Source of the DNA: Candidatus Leptovillus affinis | GTDB lineage: Bacteria; Chloroflexota; Anaerolineae; Promineifilales; Promineifilaceae | Direction: 5' to 3' | NCBI GenBank assembly: GCA_016705235.1 | Contig: JADIYP010000007.1 | Location: forward strand, 372,001 to 436,000 | Length of the DNA: 64,000 nucleotides | Shown: positions 1-7,895 of the stretch, piece after piece | Layout of the letters: each line of letters begins with the position of its first letter | How positions within the stretch are numbered: the stretch's first letter is position 1 | Program-made: the position numbers and the translations under genes | Notes under the pieces: generated by a model | Told to the model about the DNA's origin: nothing | Database searches by the model: none | Seen by the model: only the letters and a program-made list of their open reading frames with translations

Positions 1-2
1 CG

Positions 3-1079
3 ACAGGCGGCCGAACAGCCATTTTGCCCCGCATTTGGAAAGCGGGAAGTGTGCCGTTATTTTCTGTATTTTTAGCTGCGTTTATTGGGGCGATGCTCCT
101 TTGGCTTTCAGGATCAAATCCTTTCACTGCATACTGGTCACTATTGCAAGGGGCATTGGGCAGCCCTGAGGCGATTGGGCGCACGCTGGAAAAGGCGACG
201 CCGTTGGTATTTTCTGGCCTGGCCGTGGCGTTTGCCTTTAAGGCTGGCCTGTTTAACATAGGCGGGCAGGGGCAGTTGTTGATTGGTGGCATTGTGGCTG
301 CGTACCTGGGTTTTGCTGTTGATGGGCTGCCTTTTCTCATCCACATGCCATTGGCGCTGTTGGGGGGCAGTTTGGCCGGCGCGCTGTGGGCGGCTATTGC
401 CGGCGCGTTAAAGACGTATACCGGGGCACATGAAGTCATTACGACCATCATGTTGAACTATATTGCCATCAATCTGACCGATTTTTTGGCGAATGGACCG
501 TGGAAAGATACGGGGATTATTGCGCGCACGCCGAAGATATTGGACACGGCCGTTATTCCCACCTGGGGTTTCATTCCTTTGGGCTTTGTGGTAGCCGTCT
601 TGATGGCCATTTTAACCTATTACCTCCTTTTCAAGACCACCTGGGGCTACGCCATTCGGACCACCGGTCTAAACGCCGAAGCGGCCAAATACGCCGGCAT
701 CAAGGTCGGGCGCATCATCATCCTGACGATGGCTTTTAGTGGGTTTCTGGCCGGTATGGGCGGCGCGGTGGAAAGTCTGGGCGTTATCGGCCGTTACCAA
801 CCGGGATTTAACGTTGGTCTGGGGTTTGATGGCATCACCATCGCCCTGCTGGCCAAGACAAACCCGCTGGGTGTTATTCCGGCGGCTATTTTGCTGGGCG
901 CGATGGACGCTGGCGGCAGCCAGATGCAGTTTGACGCCGGTGTACGTTTCCAGATTATTGATGTCATCAAAGCCTTGATATTATTCTTTGTTTCCGCCGA
1001 CATTATTGTGCGCAAGATATTGGGGTCGCGGGCGGTGGATGAAGACAAAGTAACGCTTAGCACCGGCTGGGGCGGTTGA
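3..1079 (+). CDS. ABC transporter permease, nucleoside/BMP type (YufP-like), 5' end at window edge
   Basis: Inner-membrane permease of an ABC importer of the BPD_transp_2 class, which takes up nucleosides or related small solutes. About 8-10 hydrophobic segments are visible, with the family-typical stretch FNIGGQGQLLIGG and the cytoplasmic coupling region around EVITTIMLNYIA. The frame is open to the first base of the window, so the start may lie upstream; an internal TTG at position 24 is possible but has no convincing ribosome site. The stop overlaps the beginning of the next permease frame, so the two are probably co-translated. The substrate cannot be read from the sequence. Confidence 0.85.
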   Translation, partial: TGGRTAILPRIWKAGSVPLFSVFLAAFIGAMLLWLSGSNPFTAYWSLLQGALGSPEAIGRTLEKATPLVFSGLAVAFAFKAGLFNIGGQGQLLIGGIVAAYLGFAVDGLPFLIHMPLALLGGSLAGALWAAIAGALKTYTGAHEVITTIMLNYIAINLTDFLANGPWKDTGIIARTPKILDTAVIPTWGFIPLGFVVAVLMAILTYYLLFKTTWGYAIRTTGLNAEAAKYAGIKVGRIIILTMAFSGFLAGMGGAVESLGVIGRYQPGFNVGLGFDGITIALLAKTNPLGVIPAAILLGAMDAGGSQMQFDAGVRFQIIDVIKALILFFVSADIIVRKILGSRAVDEDKVTLSTGWGG

Positions 1080-1093
1080 TGAAGGAGCATGGA

Positions 1094-2113
1094 ATGACAA
1101 CAACAACAGCGCCAATCACAAAAAAAGGTGTCCGCCTGGACGCCCCCTTGTTTGGGCGTATTGCCATTGTTTTACTGGGGATTGCGGCTTTGGTATATTA
1201 TTTTTTGCAGCCACAGCAGGCAACGGCCGTATACGCCTCCACCTTGCGCCAATCTACCCCGCTCATCCTGGGCGCGCTTTGCGGCCTGATTGGGGAACGC
1301 ACCGGCATTATCAACATCGGCATTGAAGGGCAGATGCTGCTGGGCGCGTTTGTCGCCTTTCTGGCTAACGTGTACATCGGCAATTTATTCATCGCCGTGT
1401 TGGCCGGCGTTGCCACAGGCGCGCTGCTCGGACTCTTCCTCGCGTGGATGTCCATCACCCTGAAAATGGATCAGATTATCGGCGGCACGGTCATCAACAT
1501 CATGGCTTTGGGCCTGACCAGCTTCTTTTACGTCGCCGGTCTGACCACCAAAGGCAAATTGCAGCCCATTCCTCTGGGACCGTTGGCCGATATTCCTCTA
1601 TTTGGACCCATATTTTTTAACAATGCGCCCATCACCTATTTAACCATTATTCTGGTTTTCTTTTTCCAATTTGCCTTGTTTCGCACTGTCTGGGGCCTGC
1701 GCACGCGGGCGGTGGGCGAGCATCCCAGCGCCGCCGACACGGTGGGCATTCGGGTCAACACGATGCGTTACATGAACACGACGTTGGCCGGCTGTCTGTC
1801 TGGCCTGGCTGGCGCGTATCTAACCCTGGAGGCTGTTGGCTCTTTCGAGCGTGGGATGACCAACGGCCGTGGCTTTGTCGCCCTGGCCGTGATGATTTTT
1901 GGTAAATGGACCCCTCTGGGTTCCTGGGGGGCGGCGCTTCTATTCGGCTTTGCCACCGCTCTACAAACCCAATTCCAATTCCTGGGCCTGGATTTTATCC
2001 CCCACCAGTTTATTGGCATGTTCCCTTACGTATTAACCATTGTAGTGCTGGCCGGATTTGTCGGACGGTCACGCCCACCGGCGGCCGAAGGCAAAGTGTA
2101 CGATCCCGAATAG
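1094..2113 (+). CDS. ABC transporter permease, nucleoside/BMP type (YufQ-like)
   Basis: Second permease of the same importer, about 339 residues and strongly hydrophobic. It carries the paralogous motif INIGIEGQMLLGAF matching NIGGQGQLLIGG of the first permease, so the two probably form a heterodimeric channel. The frame is open upstream to 1076, but an AAGGAG site at 1082-1087 lies six bases before the ATG at 1094, which I take as the start. It is followed 23 bp later by the ATPase gene on the same strand. Family assignment is sure; the substrate (purine or pyrimidine nucleosides in characterised relatives) is inferred. Confidence 0.87.
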   Translation: MTTTTAPITKKGVRLDAPLFGRIAIVLLGIAALVYYFLQPQQATAVYASTLRQSTPLILGALCGLIGERTGIINIGIEGQMLLGAFVAFLANVYIGNLFIAVLAGVATGALLGLFLAWMSITLKMDQIIGGTVINIMALGLTSFFYVAGLTTKGKLQPIPLGPLADIPLFGPIFFNNAPITYLTIILVFFFQFALFRTVWGLRTRAVGEHPSAADTVGIRVNTMRYMNTTLAGCLSGLAGAYLTLEAVGSFERGMTNGRGFVALAVMIFGKWTPLGSWGAALLFGFATALQTQFQFLGLDFIPHQFIGMFPYVLTIVVLAGFVGRSRPPAAEGKVYDPE

Positions 2114-2136
2114 TTATAAGGAAAAGGGACTAGAAA

Positions 2137-3666
2137 ATGAGCAACATCGATCAATCAATCGTGGTCTTAGAAGCCAAAGGCATCACCAAACGGTTCCCTG
2201 GCGTGCTGGCAAACGATAAAGTGGATTTAAAACTACACAAAGGGGAAGTTCTGGCACTGCTGGGTGAAAATGGCGCAGGCAAAAGCACGCTTATGAACAT
2301 GCTGTACGGCCTCTATCATCCCGACGAAGGCGAAATCTGGATCAAGGGTGAACATATCGCCTTAAAAAACCCGCGCGATGCCATTGACCGAGGCGTGGGC
2401 ATGGTTCACCAGCATTTTCAATTGGTTCCGGTGATGACCGTGGCCGAAAATGTCATGCTGGGATCCGAGATCACCAGCAGAGGGGGCATTTTAGCCCGGC
2501 GCAAAGCCGAAAACCGGGTCAACGAGTTATCGCAGCAATATGGGCTAGAAGTGGACCCGACGGCTATTGTCGAAGACCTGCCTGTCGGAACCCAACAGCG
2601 CGTAGAAATCATCAAAGCCTTGTACCGCAATGCCGATATTCTAATTTTGGATGAGCCAACGGCCGTTCTCACCCCTCAGGAAGCCAATGAACTGTTCCGC
2701 ATCATGCGCGACCTCACGGCCCAGGGCGTGTCCATCATCTTCATTACCCATAAACTCAAGGAAGTATTGGCCGTGGCCGACCGTATTGGCGTGCTGCGCG
2801 GCGGTCGGATGGTTGGCACAGCCGAACCACAAACCTCCACCGAGGCCAGCCTGGCCGAACTGATGGTGGGTCGCAGCGTCATCCTGACGGTCGACAAAAA
2901 GAAAGCCCAACCCGCAGAGCTGGTATTAAAGGTTGAAAATTTATACGTCAAAGATGATCGCCAGCATATGACCGTGAAAGGGGTTGACCTGAAAGTACAC
3001 GCCGGGGAAATTGTAGGCATTGCCGGTGTGCAGGGCAACGGGCAGCGGGAGCTTGTGGAAGCCCTAACCGGATTACGCGCTGTAGAAGACGGCCGTATCA
3101 CCATCGCCGACGTAGACAGCACCCATTACACCCCCAGACAAAACACCGAACTGGGCGTCGCCCACATCCCTGAGGACCGGGAAAAACACGGCCTGGTCAT
3201 GGCCTATACGCTGTCCGACAATATGGTTCTAAATAATTATTACCTGAAGCCATATGCCAGCGGCATCTTCATGAACAAAGAGGCTATCGTGGAAAACGGC
3301 ACGCAGCTCGTCAAGGAATTCGATGTGCGCCCCCCCAACCCACTGACAACCGCCGGAAAGTTATCCGGCGGTAACAAACAAAAAGTCATCGTCGCCCGCG
3401 AGTTTTCGCGCCCCACAAAGCTGCTGATTGCCGCCCAGCCGACACGCGGCATCGACGTCGGCTCAATTGAGTTTATTCATAACCAGATTGTGGCTCAACG
3501 CGACCGGGGCGCGGCGGTGCTGGTGGTATCGGCGGAATTGGATGAAGTGTTGGGACTGGCCGACCAGGTGGCGGTGATGTTTGACGGCCGTATCGTCAAA
3601 ATTCTCCCCGTCGCCGAAGCCACCCGCGAGCGTGTAGGCTTGCTCATGGCCGGATCAGAAGCATAA
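2137..3666 (+). CDS. ABC transporter ATPase, double nucleotide-binding domain (YufO-like)
   Basis: Energy-coupling subunit of the importer, 509 residues with two fused ATPase domains. The first has a canonical Walker A, GENGAGKST (43-51), and Walker B ILILDEPTAVL near 169. The second has the degenerate P-loop GVQGNGQRE near 297, signature LSGGNKQKV near 410 and a Walker B-like stretch (LLIAAQPTRGIDVG) without the usual Asp-Glu, all typical of nucleoside and simple-sugar ATPases where only one site is fully active. It is the last gene of permease-permease-ATPase. Relatives usually have a BMP lipoprotein and the ATPase upstream of the permeases; if a lipoprotein exists here it lies outside the window. 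Confidence 0.92.
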   Translation: MSNIDQSIVVLEAKGITKRFPGVLANDKVDLKLHKGEVLALLGENGAGKSTLMNMLYGLYHPDEGEIWIKGEHIALKNPRDAIDRGVGMVHQHFQLVPVMTVAENVMLGSEITSRGGILARRKAENRVNELSQQYGLEVDPTAIVEDLPVGTQQRVEIIKALYRNADILILDEPTAVLTPQEANELFRIMRDLTAQGVSIIFITHKLKEVLAVADRIGVLRGGRMVGTAEPQTSTEASLAELMVGRSVILTVDKKKAQPAELVLKVENLYVKDDRQHMTVKGVDLKVHAGEIVGIAGVQGNGQRELVEALTGLRAVEDGRITIADVDSTHYTPRQNTELGVAHIPEDREKHGLVMAYTLSDNMVLNNYYLKPYASGIFMNKEAIVENGTQLVKEFDVRPPNPLTTAGKLSGGNKQKVIVAREFSRPTKLLIAAQPTRGIDVGSIEFIHNQIVAQRDRGAAVLVVSAELDEVLGLADQVAVMFDGRIVKILPVAEATRERVGLLMAGSEA

Positions 3667-3676
3667 CGGCGCAAGA

Positions 3677-4219
3677 CTAACCGGTATCATCGCACATCAC
3701 CAAGGCCAGCGATACGGCCACGGCATGATTGATAACGGCGATACGGCCGTCAAGCAAAGCGCGTTTGATTTGTTGGCGCGGCACCCATTTAAGGTTTAAC
3801 TCATGGCCGACTGGTTCGGCCATTTTTTTACTCTGGCGGGCGCAGAAGAAGTGGCCCACACCCGCCAACCCGGCATCGTCAATGACATAAGTACCCAGAT
3901 ACAGCCATTGTCCGGCGGCGTAGCCTGTACGCTGCAGCAATGTTGTTTGCACGGCCGTTAGCGGATCTTCCCCATTTTGAATTTGCTGACCAAAAATACG
4001 CCAGCTCCCCCAGGCACGTCCATCCGGTGAATGCTCTACGATCATGGCCTCACCAGTCTCATTCACCACAAAAGCATTCACATAATCTCGCGGCTCGGCA
4101 AACCGCCGACCCACACCACCCGATTTTTCCGGTAACGAGAAATCTAAAGAGGGTGGCTCAAGGGGCTGCGAGGCGTAAATGTGAACAGGATGACGCAACT
4201 CCACTAATTCTTCTTGCAT
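3677..4219 (-). CDS. NUDIX-fold protein with degenerate NUDIX box
   Basis: About 180 residues whose middle resembles a NUDIX domain: a strand segment around VNAFVVNETGEAMIVEHSPD, then GQQIQNGEDPLTAVQ and LLQRTGYAAGQWLYLG, as in NUDIX hydrolases after the box. The catalytic REUXEE residues of the box (GX5EX7REUXEEXGU) are not present, so phosphohydrolase activity is doubtful; a binding or regulatory role is possible. A GGGGAAGC site precedes the ATG at 4219, so the longer TTG frame to 4243 is rejected. It converges on the ABC operon with an 10-bp gap. Confidence 0.6.
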   Translation of the reverse strand: MQEELVELRHPVHIYASQPLEPPSLDFSLPEKSGGVGRRFAEPRDYVNAFVVNETGEAMIVEHSPDGRAWGSWRIFGQQIQNGEDPLTAVQTTLLQRTGYAAGQWLYLGTYVIDDAGLAGVGHFFCARQSKKMAEPVGHELNLKWVPRQQIKRALLDGRIAVINHAVAVSLALVMCDDTG

Positions 4220-4429
4220 ACTGCTTCCCCTGACTCGGAACAAAAATCAAGCGCTGAATAAACGACTCAAGGCATGGTCTCCCTGAAAACCGAGGCCACA
4301 CATTTCTCGTCTCAAAGTAGCCGAAGCATACAATTTACATATTACAAACCGCCTTTCTGCCTCGTCAAAATACCATCTTCAATTCGACCCAAATTTCAGG
4401 GGCTTTTTACTGTTCAGGTTTCTCTGGCA

Positions 4430-4489
4430 AGACCCCAAGGGTTTTTTACCCCAATAATCCAAATTCTCACGAGCAAACCCTTGGGGTCT
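4430..4489. repeat. 60-bp intergenic element, copy 1
   Basis: The ends are perfect 15-bp inverted repeats, AGACCCCAAGGGTTT and AAACCCTTGGGGTCT. The centre carries the conserved core AATAATCCAAATTCTC. The preceding bases (TCTCTGGCA) resemble those before other copies. Confidence 0.85.
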
Positions 4490-4513
4490 GTATCGTTACT
4501 GTTTTCTCCAGCA

Positions 4514-4570
4514 AGACCCCAAGGGTTACCCCAATAATCCAAATTCTCACGAGAAAACCCGGGGGGGGTG
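4514..4570. repeat. 60-bp intergenic element, copy 2, right arm decayed
   Basis: Same left arm and core as copy 1, but the left arm is shortened and the right arm has become a run of G after AAAACCC. It is preceded by TTTTCTCCAGCA, as is copy 3. Confidence 0.75.
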
Positions 4571-4593
4571 TTTTGTTTTTGTTTTCTCCAGCA

Positions 4594-4653
4594 AGACCCC
4601 AAGGGTTTTTTACCCCAATAATCCAAATTCTCGCGAGCAAACCCTTGGGGTCT
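4594..4653. repeat. 60-bp intergenic element, copy 3
   Basis: Full 60-bp copy with both 15-bp arms intact and one core change (TCGCGAG for TCACGAG). The three copies are arrayed in the same orientation with about 80-bp spacing, including the TTTTCTCCAGCA lead. Confidence 0.85.
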
Positions 4654-4805
4654 GCATCGTACCTATCCAGAAAGGAAGGAGCCGACACGCAAGACGGCGC
4701 AAGATACGGCCCGACGCCTTCATTTAAAACTGACCGCGCCATTCTCTCCCGCCACAAGTGAAATTACCACTAAAAATTCAGTAATTCTCAATTTAACCAG
4801 AAATG

Positions 4806-4929
4806 TGTCATGCTGAGAGCCTGTACTGAGGCCGCCGAAGCATCCTCCGAAGCATCTCCTTCTTCTGGTGGAGCGGGATGCTTCCCCGTTCGACGTTGCT
4901 CAGGGCCGAAGACTCCGCTCAGCATGACA
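4806..4929. repeat. Large imperfect inverted repeat (TGTCATGCTGAG type)
   Basis: The ends TGTCATGCTGAG and CTCAGCATGACA are perfect 12-bp inverted repeats around about 100 bp containing GAAGCATC and GATGCTTC as further inverted segments. It can fold into one long hairpin. No reading frame is carried. Confidence 0.7.
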
Positions 4930-5071
4930 GTTCAGCATAAATTGCAAAGAAATTACCTTGTTCGCACAAATGCCTGATCTAAATTGAGAATTCCTGCTAA
5001 AAATTGGGCAAACTAGACAGAAATAACCGGGTGGGTTATACTTTTTTTATTCAAGTAGTCCGAAATGACAA

Positions 5072-5077
5072 TATAAT
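5072..5077 (+). promoter_or_regulatory. Probable greA promoter -10 box
   Basis: A perfect TATAAT stands about 110 bp before greA; no strong -35 is seen, the best-placed hexamer being poor. Just downstream, at 5089-5107, AACCCCGC and GCGGGGTT form a GC-rich 8-bp hairpin in what would be the greA leader. Confidence 0.4.
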
Positions 5078-5185
5078 TTGGTGTTTAACCCCGCAGGCAG
5101 CGGGGTTGTGTAATGCCATTTTCGTCTACGACCCAACAGGTCACCCAATCCTAAAATCCAGCCAAGCATGGTGGAGAAACAGCTA

Positions 5186-5659
5186 ATGAGTGAGGAAAAT
5201 TACATCTACTTAACCGAAGAAGGTCTGGCCAAAATTAATGAAGAATTGGAGTTTCTGAAAACGGTTCGCCGGGATGAAATCTCCACAAAACTGCAAATTG
5301 CCATTGCTCAGGGCGACCTGAAAGAAAACGCGGACTACCACGCGGCCAAAGAAGAGCAAGGCTTCACCGAAATGCGCATTCGCGATTTGGAAGATTCTTT
5401 GCGTCGGGCCAAAATCATCAAAGAAGTTGGCCCCAGCGACAGAGTGCGCGTGGGCAACACGGTGACTGTTTGTGAAGTGGGTTACGATGATCCGGAAACC
5501 TACTACATCGTCGGCGCCCATGAGGCAGATCCGGCCAACGGCCGTATCTCCAACGAATCGCCCATCGGTAGAGCGCTCATCGGAGCCAAAATAGGCCAAC
5601 AAGTTACCGCCAACACGCCCAGCGGCCTCATCGCCTTTGAAATTAAATCGATCACCTAA
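5186..5659 (+). CDS. greA: Transcription elongation factor GreA
   Basis: Cytoplasmic factor that rescues backtracked RNA polymerase by stimulating transcript cleavage. At 157 residues it has the normal length. The N-terminal coiled coil with the acidic tip (QGDLKENADYHAAKEEQ) and the C-terminal FKBP-like domain ending with SPIGRALIGAKIGQQV are both present. The start is ATG 5186, with GGAG at 5173-5176; the in-frame ATG at 5168 lies before that site. It is transcribed alone: its own putative promoter lies upstream and a strong terminator downstream. Confidence 0.96.
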   Translation: MSEENYIYLTEEGLAKINEELEFLKTVRRDEISTKLQIAIAQGDLKENADYHAAKEEQGFTEMRIRDLEDSLRRAKIIKEVGPSDRVRVGNTVTVCEVGYDDPETYYIVGAHEADPANGRISNESPIGRALIGAKIGQQVTANTPSGLIAFEIKSIT

Positions 5660-5700
5660 CGTTTTCCCCCACGACGGCCGTTCGGCCACGCAATACGATC

Positions 5701-5735
5701 AAAAGCCCTCGTCTAATCAGGACAAGGGCTTTTTT
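5701..5735 (+). terminator. Rho-independent terminator of greA
   Basis: AGCCCTcGTC pairs with GACaAGGGCT around a 7-base loop and is followed by TTTTTT, about 45 bp after the greA stop. Confidence 0.85.
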
Positions 5736-5819
5736 ATTACCAGATAGTTCAAAACTGACGCCTTGAAACTGGTTTGATGCACCATCATTCACAACTGTAT
5801 ACGGGATGAGCAACGGCCG

Positions 5820-7832
5820 TCACGGGCCAGCAGGCATAGGGAGCAGCACAAATGGCGCGCCAACGGCCGTTGGCACATTTTGGCAGGGGCCAGGGTCACA
5901 AGAGTACGGGTCAAACAGGCCCAGGCGCAGTTGAGAAGCGTTGGCCAGGGACACCGGATGAAGTTGGATGATCGTATCGCCTGGCTGCCAGTGCGGCTGC
6001 CATAGAGCCTGCGGCTCAGCCGCGTCCCAGCGATAATCTTCGGCCACCAGATCGCCATTCGCGTCTAAAACCTGAACAAACAGACGCATGGGCTGCGTGA
6101 TTGGACCAACGACGCGCCAATATGTGACCAACTGGCAGGCGCGCGGGCTGCCAAGGCAGCTTTCCGGCTCCAGGCTGTACCCGAAAAGCTGAAGCTGCCC
6201 GCCAAAGGTTTCGTCCACCACAAATTGTGGCGCTTCGGGAAGCGCGGCGGGCAGGGTGATGTGGGTGAAGGCCACGGCCGTTTCGCTGGTCGCACCCCAG
6301 GCCAATAATTTTTCCTGCCAGAAGGGAGCCAGGGGCAAAGCCGTGGGATGGAAGATGTGCGCACGGCCGTCAGCCGCCGCAGCGGGGATAACAACTGTAT
6401 AAATTATGTCTTCTCCCGCCTGCGCGCCAAAGTGACTTAAAGCCAGGTCATCGCGGCGCACATAAAGCGCCATTGTCGGCTTATCCATCGTGTCTGGCGA
6501 CCAGCCGCCAATGGCGGCAGCGGTGATGGCCGGATCGTGGTCGAGAGCAACGGCCGTGTCGTGCAGCGCCGCCTGCCACACAAAGGGAATATCGCCGCCG
6601 TTGGGCCAAATTTCAAAGATCGACCAGGCCGTCCAACCTGCATAAAACACGAACAAAAACGTTAACAAAACTGGGCGGAATCTGGCCGTGCCTGTGGATA
6701 ACCTGGGATAAACAGTGGATAACTTGGGTGAATTGTGTATAAACAAGGCCGGGAACAGCCCCAAGACCGGTAAAATGTTAACAATACGAATCGAACTGGG
6801 GGCATTGATGGTGGCGATGCTGGGGAGAACGGCCGTGCCCGCCCACAACAACAGAAAGGCATAGCGCATATCCCGCCAGCGCCACAAACTCAACAACACG
6901 CCGCCATAAAAACAAATCGCCAGCAGAGGCTCGAATAACGGTTGGCCGGGGATTCCTTCACGCCAGATCGGTACGCCGGCAAACCCAAACATGCCCAGAA
7001 TCTTCACGCCATTTTGCAGCACCGGACCAAAATCACCGGCGCGCAAGGCGTTTAATGGGGCAGCCACTTCAGCCACGCGAAATTCTGCTCCCGGATTGTT
7101 CTGCAAAAACCAGACCAGCGGCGCGGCCACGATGGCGAAGACAACCCCAAACACAACCACGCCGCGCCATCGAGCCTTTAATTCCGCCCTATGAAAAATC
7201 GCCAGGTAGACCACAAACAGCGCATAAAAAATCGGCACCGCCCGCGCCGCCAGATAGGTATACAGGCTCAGACCACCAAAGAACCCGGCAAGCGCAAACA
7301 GAACCAACGGCCGTTGCCCCTTCGCGCTTTTACGCCAGCAATCCCATGCCTGCCACCAGAAATAAGCCGATAACCCCGCCACCAGCGGCAGGGAAATAGC
7401 GCGGAGACCTAAACGGCCGTAAAACACTGGCAGGAAAAGAACGGCCGTAATCCCCGCCGCCGTCAGCGCCACGCGCACGCCAAACAACTTGCGCGCCAGG
7501 GCAAATGCCACGGCCACGCCCAGAAGCCCCACGTAACCGGAAGCCAGCCGCAGCGACAGCGCGTGATCGCCAATCAGAGCCACCAGCAGCGCCTGCCAGT
7601 AGTGATAGCCCGCTTCATGCCCATAGGCGCGGGTAAAGTAGATGGCGTGTTCGCCGGACAAAATCAGGCGGTCGATTAGCCAGTTGGCGACTTCATCGTG
7701 GGCCAGGCCGGGCGGGGAGATGTGGACAATGCCAATGAAACGCAGGGCGGCGGCGGCGAGCAGAACGGCCGTCATCAGCCAAAGGGCTGATTTCGGATTT
7801 CGGATTTCGGATTTCGGAGTGGGGAAAGTCAT
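5820..7832 (-). CDS. GT39/ArnT-like membrane glycosyltransferase
   Basis: Polytopic membrane protein of about 670 residues related to dolichyl-phosphate-mannose mannosyltransferases and ArnT, which use polyprenyl-phosphate sugars on the outer face of the membrane. After the first membrane segment comes HDE (45-47), the acidic loop pair expected for the catalytic site. About ten more membrane segments follow, then a soluble C-terminal half of roughly 250 residues. ATG 7832 is likely the start. Residues 7-15 (KSEIRNPKS) are encoded by four tandem TTTCGGA units, a repeat also found inside the neighbouring gene. Acceptor and sugar are unknown. Confidence 0.8.
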   Translation of the reverse strand: MTFPTPKSEIRNPKSALWLMTAVLLAAAALRFIGIVHISPPGLAHDEVANWLIDRLILSGEHAIYFTRAYGHEAGYHYWQALLVALIGDHALSLRLASGYVGLLGVAVAFALARKLFGVRVALTAAGITAVLFLPVFYGRLGLRAISLPLVAGLSAYFWWQAWDCWRKSAKGQRPLVLFALAGFFGGLSLYTYLAARAVPIFYALFVVYLAIFHRAELKARWRGVVVFGVVFAIVAAPLVWFLQNNPGAEFRVAEVAAPLNALRAGDFGPVLQNGVKILGMFGFAGVPIWREGIPGQPLFEPLLAICFYGGVLLSLWRWRDMRYAFLLLWAGTAVLPSIATINAPSSIRIVNILPVLGLFPALFIHNSPKLSTVYPRLSTGTARFRPVLLTFLFVFYAGWTAWSIFEIWPNGGDIPFVWQAALHDTAVALDHDPAITAAAIGGWSPDTMDKPTMALYVRRDDLALSHFGAQAGEDIIYTVVIPAAAADGRAHIFHPTALPLAPFWQEKLLAWGATSETAVAFTHITLPAALPEAPQFVVDETFGGQLQLFGYSLEPESCLGSPRACQLVTYWRVVGPITQPMRLFVQVLDANGDLVAEDYRWDAAEPQALWQPHWQPGDTIIQLHPVSLANASQLRLGLFDPYSCDPGPCQNVPTAVGAPFVLLPMPAGP
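7791..7818. repeat. Four tandem copies of TTTCGGA
   Basis: Four perfect 7-bp units within the first codons of the glycosyltransferase gene. An identical four-unit block lies at 9722-9749. Confidence 0.95.
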
Positions 7833-7860
7833 GGTTAGCAACGAAGGGACAAAGAAAATC

Positions 7861-7888
7861 CGCGTTCATCCGCGTTCATCCGTGTCCC
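7861..7888. repeat. Tandem CGCGTTCATC repeat in gene gap
   Basis: Two perfect 10-bp units followed by a partial variant (CGTGTCC), in the 63-bp gap between the flippase fusion and the glycosyltransferase. Confidence 0.85.
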
Positions 7889-7895
7889 AATCCTC

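Larger units (their letters stand above)
4220..5185. other. Repeat-rich non-coding region upstream of greA
   Basis: Nearly 1 kb without a credible gene. It holds three copies of a 60-bp inverted-repeat element (4430-4653), a large imperfect palindrome (4806-4929), and the probable greA leader. The small frames within it translate the repeats and lack ribosome sites. Confidence 0.7.

Noticed and set aside
2928..3666. Degenerate second ATPase half as a broken gene
   Set aside because: Loss of canonical Walker residues in one half is normal in this ABC family.
4274..4761. Short frames in the repeat array before greA
   Set aside because: They translate the 60-bp repeats in both directions and lack ribosome sites.
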